Assembly: GCF_900496995.4 (NCBI RefSeq)
Contig: NC_044006.1
Span: forward strand, 41,997,620-42,061,619
From: Aquila chrysaetos chrysaetos
Lineage: Eukaryota > Chordata > Aves > Accipitriformes > Accipitridae
DNA: 64,000 nucleotides
Direction: 5' to 3'
The notes below the pieces were generated by a model that had not been told where the DNA came from, searched no databases, and worked only from the letters and a program-made list of their open reading frames with translations. This document shows, one piece after another, positions 39,650 through 50,195 of this stretch. The number at the start of each line of letters is the position of its first letter. Position 1 is the stretch's first letter. A program made the position numbers and the translations under genes.

Positions 39650-40270
39650 GCAGGTCTATTTGAATATCAGGCTCTGCCACACTCGGGGCGCCGCTGACAA
39701 CTTCATTACCTCCACATATAAAAATGACTGCAGGGTAATGCAAATGGCTTTTGCGTTGTACACTCGCCTGCGTTCTGCGTGCCGGCTGCAGGCCGAGGAG
39801 ACCTGGCGATGGAGCCTGGAGGCAGACGAGCTTTTGTCCAATTTAATAGGATATCTCTTCAAGGCATAATCCTCCCCTCGCACTCCCCATGCATTATGGA
39901 GTCCGGTGACCTGGCTCTTCAGGCACGGGGAAGGAGGGGGGGCTGTCTCCGGCTTGACCTCATCTGTCAATCACAGGAGAAAGAAAGCTGGGGGGAGAAG
40001 GAGGGAGGGATGCCTATCTATCTATAAGAAATTTCTAATGAATGTTAAGCAAATTTCCTACAGCCTGACACGGTGATCTAATTAATATTATAGAAATGTC
40101 GACGGAATATCATTCCGCAGATAGGATTTATCACCTTGAACTGCTGCATAACTGATGGTGAAGGAATGGGCACCCCCGTCCCCCCTGATGCTGATTAAAT
40201 TAGACATAAGCATCAATATGTTACTTATTGGAGACTAGAATTTCATGCTATTACTCTTCAGTTAATCAGA
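39650..40270. promoter_or_regulatory. Candidate conserved developmental enhancer
   Basis: Directly after a small CpG island this segment has an exact POU octamer ATGCAAAT (39738-39745), a TATA-like CATATAAAAATG (39714), and an exact PBX-MEIS decamer on the minus strand (CTGTCAATCA, 39964-39973). It also has many ATTA/TAAT homeodomain cores in 40020-40270 (CTAATTAATATTATAG, TGATTAAATTAG). Its even base composition and lack of simple repeats resemble conserved non-coding elements of developmental loci. Conservation was not tested. Confidence 0.45.
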
Positions 40271-41061
40271 GAACTGTATCTTTTTTTAAAAGATATCAGA
40301 CTCCCAGTTCTGCTTGTCTGATAAAACAGATGAAGAGTTTGACTATACGACACTCGCTGTGTGGGGGAAAAATTCAAAAAGAAATCCTACCTAAAGCAGG
40401 CTGAAGGGTCCTGCAATGACCTTGGGAAAGCTCATCCTGAACATACCCGACCCAAAATTCGGGGTGGCGTTGATTCAGATGGAAGGAGCAGCAACATAAT
40501 ATTACTGTCCTTTTATTGAGCATAAAAAGACCGGTGAGGAGGAGGTCTGCCGTTCATTTGCCCAAGATGTTTGGAGACAAATCTCTTCCTGCTATACAAG
40601 ATGCACCCAGGCCTTATTCCCTGGAGCAAGGGCACCTGAGAGTGCCTAAGCGCCACTTGGGCTGTAGCACAAGGCTGCTGCCTCTTGCCCGAACCAGCCA
40701 CAACCCGCTGGGCTCTGGCATACCAAAACCTAGAAGTATAAAGTAAACCTTAAGCTCTTCTTGTGAGGAGTTTCATCCTAATTATTCATTATTAGGGGAC
40801 TCTTATGTGTGAGTAGTGAATTCCTCTTTCCACAGTAGTACGTAATGCCTCAAGTTGTTTTTTTTCCTCTGGACTTCCCTTTGTTCAGCCTTTATCATCC
40901 TTCCTCAAAGGATGTGCGCAGAAAACAGTTCCTCTTGGAGAAGCTTTGTTTGATGCTGAATGATCAGGGCACCTCAGCACCGGAACACCAATAATGATAC
41001 CAGTGGTTGAAATAACTGACTTTTCCTTTATGTGTTTAATGCCTAGCAGGAATGATTAGAC

Positions 41062-41102
41062 AAAAAAAAAAAAGCGGGGGGGGGGGGGGGGGGGGGGGGG
41101 GG
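41062..41102. repeat. A12 tract followed by 27-base G homopolymer
   Basis: Twelve A, then GC, then 27 consecutive G, then CGCGG. The G run can form G-quadruplexes. Its length is also unreliable in sequencing, so the exact count may be an assembly estimate. Confidence 0.9.
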
Positions 41103-44076
41103 CGCGGTGCTAGCTCTCACTGTATTTTGCAAAGACGTGGCTATGAAAGAAGGTAGAGCTGTTCAAGAATGTGTTACTAGGTAGAATGGGATGAGTCTAA
41201 GCATAGGAAAATTGTGACAGAATATCAGGAAACATTTCCTCACAGTGAGGCCTTCAATTGTGTAATGGTCACCCCAGGGAAGTGATAGAAGTCTTGGCAC
41301 TTGAGTAATTTAAAATTAGAGTGGGTAAAGCACAGGGGAATATCCTGTTGGGAGCAATCCTGTATTGATAGTTGAATAGGCAGAGTCACCTAATTGGTCT
41401 TTTCAGGCAGAAGTGGGAGTCTGTGATGACTGATCTGTCCCTTAGGCATTAGGTTGCAGAATGACCATTTTGCATCACTAAATGCCTGTTCCCGATTTTC
41501 TGGTTGGGCAGTTTAATGCATTTCTAAGCTTGACTAGCAGAGATGAATATTGTTGCATCCTATATGGGGCATAAAAATGTTAAGCTTGAAAGAAGCTCTT
41601 ACGGCAGATAAGAGGATTTGTGATTCTGATCCAAAATGCTGTGATTAAAATCTAACAGTGTGATGCAAAATTTAATGAATGGCTTTCAGCATCCTTTTGC
41701 TCAGGGTTTGATTTCACAATCCGTTTAATTTTGCACCGCTACCAACTGCAGCAACCCTCCCACCTCACAACGCCGGCAACCTCTGCTTTCCCATCTTCTC
41801 CCTTGTGCCAGCACTAGCGACTGTGGGGCTGCATGGTCAGCTAGATTTCTAAAAATGAAAAGTTACCCTGCGACACCCCCCAAAGACTAGCGCTCAGCCA
41901 AATCAGCTCTCAAAGCAGCTGCCCGCTGCACTGCATGGATGCTGAGGCCAGCAGAAGTGAGGGATACAGATACACAGCTTCAGGTTGGGGGCTTTCAGTG
42001 ACAGCCCAGACTTAGGTCAACTTCTGCTGATCGGCAAATCCAGTCCTCCTTATTTTAATGCTTTGAAAAAATAAGGCACAGCCAGCATAAGCACCTTAGT
42101 GTGGTCACGCGGTCGGTCTCCAAGAGCTTTAGCTACCTTAGGGTCATGGCGTGATGACCTTCCCTCTAAGCATCCCTCTGGAAGTCAGATCCAGCACAGA
42201 TGCATAGCATGGCATTCTGCTCATCTCATTTAGCAGCCAGCCTAAAAGTTAAGCTTCCAGCCTGAGCTTTCTGCAGCCCAAGAAGAGGGCAGGTTTCTCC
42301 AGAGGGTGATTCACCTCCTGTATCTTAGGCTTAGCCTCAAGCACCAGTTTCAGGCTGGGATAAATCTCAATGACTGTGGAGGGAGCCCAGATGACTAATT
42401 CAGACTAGATATCTAATTTTCGACTGCTGAAGTGAGCTGGGGTGAATGCCTATCCTTGGATATAGAGAATTAGCCCATTAAGTGCTTGTGCTAATGATAA
42501 GCTTCAAAATGATATTGAAATATTGTTTTAAATATACATTTAGCAATCAAATCTTCTTTCAGAGAGGGAGCTCTGAAAAATACCTTTTGGGATCGAGAAA
42601 TGTTCTTTGTGGTCCCACAATAACAGTTGTGTGTCTCAAACAGGTGTTTCATCTCTCTCACACATTTTTCTCAGACCCCAAGAGGCATAAACTCGCAGAT
42701 TAATTTTGTTTTGTTTTTTATTAACTAGAACCATTTTTTCCTTAATCTGCAAAAAGCAGAAACAACTTGATGGCAAGCTAAGGCGGATGGGTGGGAAGAG
42801 TGACGTGGGCCATAGCCCTGCTGTTAAAGCCAATTAGTTTGGCTCGTATACTCCTGGGTCCAGGAACAGCCACAGAGCTCCTCGCTCAGGTCACCACCCT
42901 TGGCAATACAGTAAGGTTTGTGATTGTGCAGACCAAATCACCCACGGCCCAAGAAATACTCAGATGCACCACTCCACTCAAAATAGGTGGTATCATGATT
43001 GTTACACCTGGCTACAAACTTGGACCTCTAAGTGTTGAGCTTTTCTGCTACATGTATGTTATAGGAAGACACATGTTGTGTGAAGACTGTGGCTATATGA
43101 CCTACTCTATTGCAGGAGATGGCACACAACACAAGCAAATGCATACTGTGTCACCCACTGTTTTGTACTGGCTGTGTCCTACCCCCCTGACAAATGTACA
43201 GTCACATTTGCTCTTGTGTATAAGCATTCATTCACCACCTTCAGTCCCAAAATACCAGGAGATAAATACAGTGCAGTTCTTCCCTTTTAAATCTACAGGA
43301 ACTCCTGTGTCCTAAGAAAAGCAAGACTGGGGTATAACATTGACTTTAAACTACACAAATCTGAAGAAAACCTCTACTTTGATAGCTGTCTGTTTGCAGC
43401 GTGATGATAAAGTGCACCTTCCCAGCACAACTTAAAGACTGCTTTTATTACAGATTTAAAGCAGAGATGAGGAATATGTATAGCAATTTACTAACATTCT
43501 TAAATGATGAAATACAGTGAGAGGAATGATAACTTTCCTTTTCAGCAACTGCTCTAACCTACACTAATGAGTAGACTGTTAGGGATTTTCTTCACTTAGC
43601 ATTTCTCATTATTAATAAATTTTGCACTGACAACTATAAAGTGAACACTTTGGATTTATGCACCTAACCTAATTACATATGCTGCATGTACGCATTTCAT
43701 TATTTACTTGACAGATTCATTCCTTGATACCATAAATAATTAAAGAAGGATCAAATATTAACAATCAGATACATGTTAATTCTCCTCAAATCTGGGGAAA
43801 CAAACAGATTTTATTTTCTGTTCAATAAAAACAGAATAAAATGCTTTCATTAGAAGGACTTAAAAAATAGGTAAAGTTCTTGAGTGTCATTTTTATTTTG
43901 CATAGAGTGAAAACTAAAATGTCCAGCTGCTCTCTAGTCCCTTTACAGGAATGCATATAGCAATTTTAATAAGTGTAAAAGGTTAGTAATTCCTTTTTGA
44001 CAGTTTCTAAATGAAACATTTTGGTTTAGTGTTTGTCAGGCAATCTCAGAGGGAGGTGACTTCAAATGTAAAGTCT

Positions 44077-44135
44077 GATCCTGTCCCCGTGAATGTCAAC
44101 AACAAATTCGTACTGACTTCAGGTAGGACAGCATC
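44077..44135. mobile_element. Short palindromic MITE-like fossil
   Basis: GATCCTGTCCCCGTGAATGT (from 44077) is the imperfect inverted match of the segment ending TGACTTCAGGTAGGACAGCA (to about 44132), with a core like 'CATTGACTTCA'. This is the layout of GATCCTG...CAGGATC palindromic amniote MITEs. The adjoining 44227-44345 has CCTGATTCTGCTC and GAAATTCTGCTCCTG words that suggest a second, poorer relic. Confidence 0.45.
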
Positions 44136-46762
44136 CATCCCATTATTTCCTATGCATTAGCAGTTCGTTTTTTTCCAACTCAAAAACCCAAACTTGCCCC
44201 CTCCCACCAGCACTATCAGCTGAGCAAGGGCCTGATTCTGCTCACTGGTGAGCGCTGGCAGTACCAGTAGCCAAGACACAACACCTCCGGGGTTCAGCCC
44301 TGCTGTGAATAAAAGGTGAAATTCTGCTCCTGCCCCTTTCTGCCCCTGTGTTACATCCTCTCTGCAAGCATCCTGCTCTGGCTTTGGTAGGGTTTTCTGT
44401 AGAGGGTGTTGCACAGCAGGAACCAAGCAATGCAACCCTCTCTGGCCCAGGTCCGTGCGGCCCCTCCTGCGCCGGTAGTGGCCGGGGGGCGAGAGCTGCC
44501 CGCCAGCACCGGGAGCCGCTCAGAGCCTCCGGGGTTAGGTCTCTCCTCAGAAGAGCTACTGCTTAAGCTTTGAGTTATAATTAAATCTTCAGGTGAATTA
44601 TTTGTGACGGAAAGCTGCTCCCAGTCACAAACCCGTACGAACTGTCTTGCCTGCTGTGCAATTCAAATTGATGTTTAAATATTTTTATACACATTACTCA
44701 ATATCTCCATTTGATCAAAAATATTCTCCAATTTGAACAAATTTACTTTTGGATATCACATCCCACAATTTTATCATTTTAAAGGTGTTAAAAATTCATA
44801 GATTGCCACATTATTCATCATGCAAGATTAATGCCAGCCTGACAGGTTTTGCAAAGATCTGGGGTTTTTTTTCTAAGTGCATATACCATATCTGTATGAG
44901 ATGTACCTTGGTTGTTGAATATTGATTATTCACATCTCCTTTCTTATTTCTGATGCTAAAGAGAGAATATTAGGATGTGATTGTCAGGGTTAGTGTCTCT
45001 CTGACCTACACATGTACTATTAATAATTTATGAGTTGATTTGAAGCAGATCTCTGTGAAATGAGCTGGCAATAAGCAGGGCTGTCTAAGATGACAAAGAT
45101 TCAGAACAGGCCAACTCATGTACATCAACTTCCTGGTTTCAATCTGAAAACAAAATGAAACAAAAACTCAGTATGCCTTATGCAGTAGTTAGGGATTTAT
45201 TATTTGAATACACGAAGCGATATCACTGCTCCACATTAAAAGTTACGTCTGGATGATGCAATTGATATATTACTCAAACTTTCTCAAGTATTATGCTTAT
45301 TCAACTATATAAATATATATATGATGCATGAATGAGCAATAAAAGGTATGGCAATCTGTTGGTCAACCCTGCAGTCGCTTGACGAGCATCCGCTTACAAA
45401 TACAGAGCCAGCTCACAGACTCCTAATTCCATTTAAGAGTTGCCTCCCTGAACCCAAAGAAGATAAAAATAACAAAGGTCAAGGTCTGCAAAGGCAGCTG
45501 CTGGATTGGCTTGAGGTTGCCTAACATCTAATGGGAGCTCCTCAACAGTTAGCATTACGGGTTATTTTGCTTTAAAAGCCTTCTTCCCTTGCACTTTACC
45601 TCTTTATTTAGAAAGAAGCTCTCTTTATGTCCACAGACTTACTGAGGATGCCCAGATCGCATTTAAGGGGCGTCCTCAGGACCAGACCTGGAAAAGGCGG
45701 TCTGTCTGCCGATCGCTGACGCCAGGCACGCCCTGACAAGGTGCCTCCGGCAGGTCTGCACCCTGCCGGAGCCGCTCGTGGAGAAGAAGGGTCTCCCCTG
45801 GCAAGGGGCGGTGGGAGCACAGAGTGCCCCGCCAGAGCAGGGCAGAGGTGGCCACCCTCCGGGACCACCCAGCACAGGCTTAGGTGCAATGGCAGGGAGA
45901 CACGGCTAAGAAAACACGATGGGGCTGCCCACTGCTTTCAAAGGGCACTCCGAGTAATTTCATAGTAACACCGGCTCTCTGCCAGCTCGCCCAGGAGAAA
46001 CACATCTAGTAAACTGTGGGCCTCATCGCCTAACATTGGGATTCTCTGCATCTACTTTCTTTTCTTGGCTGCTGGGCTAAACATTTTGTTGCTCACTGAC
46101 AAGGTTGCATATCTGGTTTCCTTGTCAGATGCACTGCTGTGATCCTGAGCCCTTAACCTGGATGGAAATACGGCACATAAGGAGTGTTTTTTAAATGTGA
46201 TGCAATACAAAAACAAATGGGGAAAGTAAAAAGTCTAGCTGACTTTACCAGGAAGGAGACTGTTCCTTAAACCGCAAACAGCTAACAGTTAGGCACAGGG
46301 AAACTAGTTAATATGTTGTTACAAATCTGAAATAAAGATGTTCAACCAAGGAAATTACACTGAGCAGCACAAGCTAGAGCAGTAGAGAGCAGCGTGTCAG
46401 TGTCACAGGGGTGTTACGGTGACACAGACACAATGAAACGGGACGACACCAGCTCTGCTCACTGGGGAGGTTTTCTCCATCTGTCTCCTGGGAGTTTTGC
46501 TGCGCATACTTTGTAGGGAACCTTTCCACCAAAAGTGACAGCAAGCCCTTTGGAAATCTTATTAATATTCTTCCTCAGTGCTATAAAGTATGCTGTAGAC
46601 AGGAGATGACAGTTGCCTTACTGTGAGCAAGGGAAGGGCAGGGGGCTAGCACCAGCACTGACATACTCCAGTAAAACTGCATCGCTGGCATCTCGGAACA
46701 AGAAATGAATCAGGAGGGAGAATCGACTTGTGATCCCAAGCCCAGCCAGCAGCCGAAGCAGT

Positions 46763-46852
46763 TATTTATTATTTGCGGTATGGAGCACCGAACGCATGCT
46801 TCCCAGACAAATCAGAGGGCAAGGTCCTTGCCCTGAAGAACATACAATTTAT
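46763..46852. mobile_element. Ancient amniote repeat fragment, reverse orientation to 25703 copy
   Basis: TATTTATTATTTGCGGTATG then GAGCACCGAACGCATGCTTC, followed by GGGCAAGGTCCTTGCCCTGA and AGAACATACAATTTA, resembles the 'TTATTATTTGTATTGCGGTAGCGCC ... CAGTCCCTGCCCCGAAGAGCTTACAATCTAA' repeat. Its complement aligns with 25703-25790 (AATTGTATG... versus GATTGCAAG..., then the GGGCA motif). Confidence 0.6.
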
Positions 46853-49127
46853 GCAGCTGACCCTGTGAGATGCTGCAGGCCCTCCCGGGAAGAGTGGAGC
46901 AATTTCATCCCAGGATCATTTTGGTGCATCTTGGGAGGTCTTGCCTGTCTTGCTAACACAAATGGTTCTTCTGACCCAGGGGATGACTCCTGTAAGTGAA
47001 GATGGTTTGGCTGTTAAACTGTGACTCACAAAAAGTAAAATCCTTTATCTGTCTGTAGAGTTTCTGCATGTGCACAGTATTAATACCTGGCTAACCGAGA
47101 GGGGAGCTTGAACTCCTCAGATCTATTGGGGAGTTGCAAAGCATCATGCGTTCAAGTGGCAGAATTCAGCAGGCGTCTCTCAGCGGGCCCCAAAGCACCG
47201 TTTTCTGGGGTGAAAGCTGGGCAGGGCAAAACCACATCAAAGTGATGCAAACAGGGGATGAGCAAGAGCAGGTGACCCTCACGCTAGTGACATCCCTGAC
47301 ACTACCCACAGCCAAAGCAGTCCCCCTCGGCTGTGGCAGGAGAGCTTACACCAGAGGCTCCTCCTTGTCCTCCCTGTTATGGTAGACAGAGAAATGGAGA
47401 ACTGCTAGAGGATCCTTCTCTAGGAACTGCATTTCACATTATAAAGCCAAATCTTTGAGGTCTTCTTCCTGAGTTATTCCCACATGGGAATTAAGGCACT
47501 GCCTTCAAAGATGTTTCAGGTGGTGGTGCTGAGGGTGATGGTCATGAATGAGTGCAAGCACATCACCACCGCTGCCATGAGCTGACTCCCCAAATAATTT
47601 TTCACTAAATTTGTCATTCAGGTCTGTACCTCCTTGTGTTTCATCCAGGAAAATCCCAAGTCCTCAGTTCCCAGACCAGCAAAATGCTTTGTGGACTCCC
47701 AAGCCCTGAAGTAGCCCAGAACACTCTGCTCCTTACAGGATGCAACACATCAGCGCACATCCAGCTCATCAATCTAATGCATCAATGAGTTTGCCATCTT
47801 CAGAAGGAAATGTAGGCCTCGTCTTTTTACAATGGCTCCAACATCGTCCAGGAACCAGGAGGGACAAACTAAACCAAGGAATTTCCTTATGACTCTCTTC
47901 TGTGGGAAAGAGGAAAGATAACATTGTACTTCTGGCTTTTGGAAAGGACAAGAGCTCTCTTATTTACAAGCAGTGGCCTGCACTGATAATTGCATTGTAG
48001 GAAGCCATTGTGATTAGCAAGAAACAGGGTGGGAGGGAAGAGCCAGTAAAGCTCCAGGCACAGCACAATGCTCTGTCCTTGGCACAGTGTTAATCTCCTG
48101 CTCAGAAGTCATCGTCGCTTTGTACAAACAATGCAGAATCAAGGATAAGCTCGCAGACCCTTCTGGTGAAGTGTCTCAGTCACCGCCCCGAGAAGAAGAC
48201 CTGGTCAGAAAGCAAAATATGAACCTTAAAAGATTCTGCTTGGGTTTAGTTAAATGGGTTGTTACAATCTAGAAAATTGTATTTACCTATAATGCTTGTA
48301 TTTGAAGTCAATTTTTAAGACTTGTTTTTACAGTAGAAGGCCAGGTCACACATCCCATCGGCAAAATAAATTCACGTGGTGTGAGGAGGTCTGCTGGAAT
48401 CAGCTGAACAGGCAACACAACTTTGGTACGGGAACTTTAAAGTCCAGGTTTGCAGTGCTCATTCACATAAACAGTCTTTACTCATGCTAGCAGTCCCAAA
48501 TTATTTTAATAAGTACTGTCATGGATGGATGAGTAAAGACTGAAAGATCTGGCCAAAATCAATCTTTCCTATAGTTCTTAGTCAACATCAGCCCTGTTTC
48601 CTTCAGTCCAGTTCCAACGATAATACCATCTGATATCAACAAGACCGCAGCACTTCTGCAAGTGTCCCTCAGAGAAAATCCTGTCAGTGCTGCTTATTTA
48701 ACCAATCTAAACAAGGTACCCTAATTGTCTCTCTCTTCTCATCTCCTGTTTTTTAATTAGTGAGAGGAGTGAGTAACCCCCTTTTTCCAAAATAGACATA
48801 AATCTCTGTTCTGAATGCTGCAGCCCGAAGGATAATTAGCCCAAAATTTTCAGATGCAACAGATGCCAGAGGGAGTTTGGTTTCCAAGTGCCAGAGTGCA
48901 CAGTGCTTGGAAGCAAAAAGCAAATCCCTTTCAGCTGTTTCAAGTCAAACATCAAAAACCAGGGGCCCTCTGCTACCTCTTAGGAACATTTTGTGCAGAT
49001 AGCTGGGGTGAGATTTTTCACAAGGAGCATGGCACTTTGTCCCTTCCAGCAGGTAAAGCAGTGGATCCCAGCAGCGGGAGGATCCTTGTTCCTCCCTTAT
49101 CTGCAACAGATGCCCCGTACAGCCCTA

Positions 49128-49232
49128 TGCATCGCCTCACTGTTCCTCAGTTTCCCCAGCTGTAAAATAGTAGATCCTGTTCATTGAAAGGCTGAATTAA
49201 TCCCTCATCGCAAAAGGCTTTGAGACTCTGGA
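49128..49232 (+). mobile_element. MIR-like ancient SINE fragment with conserved tail
   Basis: CTCAGTTTCCCCAGCTGTAA then AATAGTAGATCCTG, then GAAAGGCTGAATTAATCC and finally AAAAGGCTTTGAGACTCTGG follows the MIR 3' half from the CTCAGTTTCC block to the GCTTTGAGA tail. It is the most complete of the MIR-like copies here. Confidence 0.7.
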
Positions 49233-50020
49233 CAGGAAACTTTTATCACAAACACAGACGAATTATTAACTTCCTATATCCAGCCAGTGATGTGCTGACT
49301 CTGGTGCCAAGGGGGAGCTTTGACTTCCCAGCAAAATTCAAACCATCCAGGAGCCAAACTTGGTTTAAGAGTTCCTTTTTTCTGTGAGCAAATGGGCAGC
49401 ATTTTGAGAGACAGACAGTCATATCCCACCTCCCCTCCCAGTGTCTTAAATCATTAGAAGTAGCAAGAGTTGTAGATCTTTTATAGAGTGGAAAATAGTA
49501 ATAAAAGAGAAGTTTCATATAAACAGCACTTAAAAAGCATTTCTCGCAATATAATAAGAAGCCATCCTATTACTATATACAGGTTACTCTTCCAACAAAG
49601 TTATTTCTGGGGGCTAAGTACTACTGTCCCAACGTGGACATTCACAGGGTTACTTTTCTGTCATAGGACCGGGTCTCCCAAGGCTCTCACATGTCAGGGG
49701 AGTGATGGGCTCCTTCAGGGGATGAGTCAGAGCAGCTAAATTTGTTTAGGAACCAGCCTCCCTAGGCTAACATTAGCTTTTGAGAAAAACTCTCCCCACA
49801 CCTTAAGTGCCTAAATCTCACAATTCAACACACAGAGCCTTCAAATGAACATCAGAGGTAAAAAATGGTGTGCAGACACAAATGGGAACACAGGTACACT
49901 GGTCTTCGTGGGTGAACTCCTGTCCCACACTGAGGTCTCTAATTAAAGCCCAATTTCATGGTAAGAGCACTGGGTGCAGGCCAAGTTGTATGGTACCAGC
50001 TGATGGCCATTGCCTTCAAG

Positions 50021-50195
50021 GAATGTAAGAACTGGGTCAGACCAGCAGTCCTTGTGGCTCTGAATCTGCTCTCAGACCAGGGCTACCAGCAAAAGCTGAG
50101 AGAAGACCACAGGGGCAAGACAGGCATAGGATGATGACTCCCTCCTGGGATACCTGCCCAGCTCTCAGCCTCACAGTGGCTTCACAGGGACAAAA
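50021..50195 (+). mobile_element. Ancient amniote interspersed repeat (CR1/L3-era type)
   Basis: GAATGTAAGAACTGGGTCAG followed by ACCAGCAGTCC, then a CTACCAGCAAAAGCTGAGAG block and AGGGGCAAGACAGGCATAGG resembles the old repeat with the diagnostic 'ATACTGGGTCAGACCAAAGGTCC', seen widely in turtles, crocodilians and birds. The CTGGGATACCTGCCCAGC part fits its later section. I recognise the family pattern but not its exact Repbase name. Confidence 0.55.
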
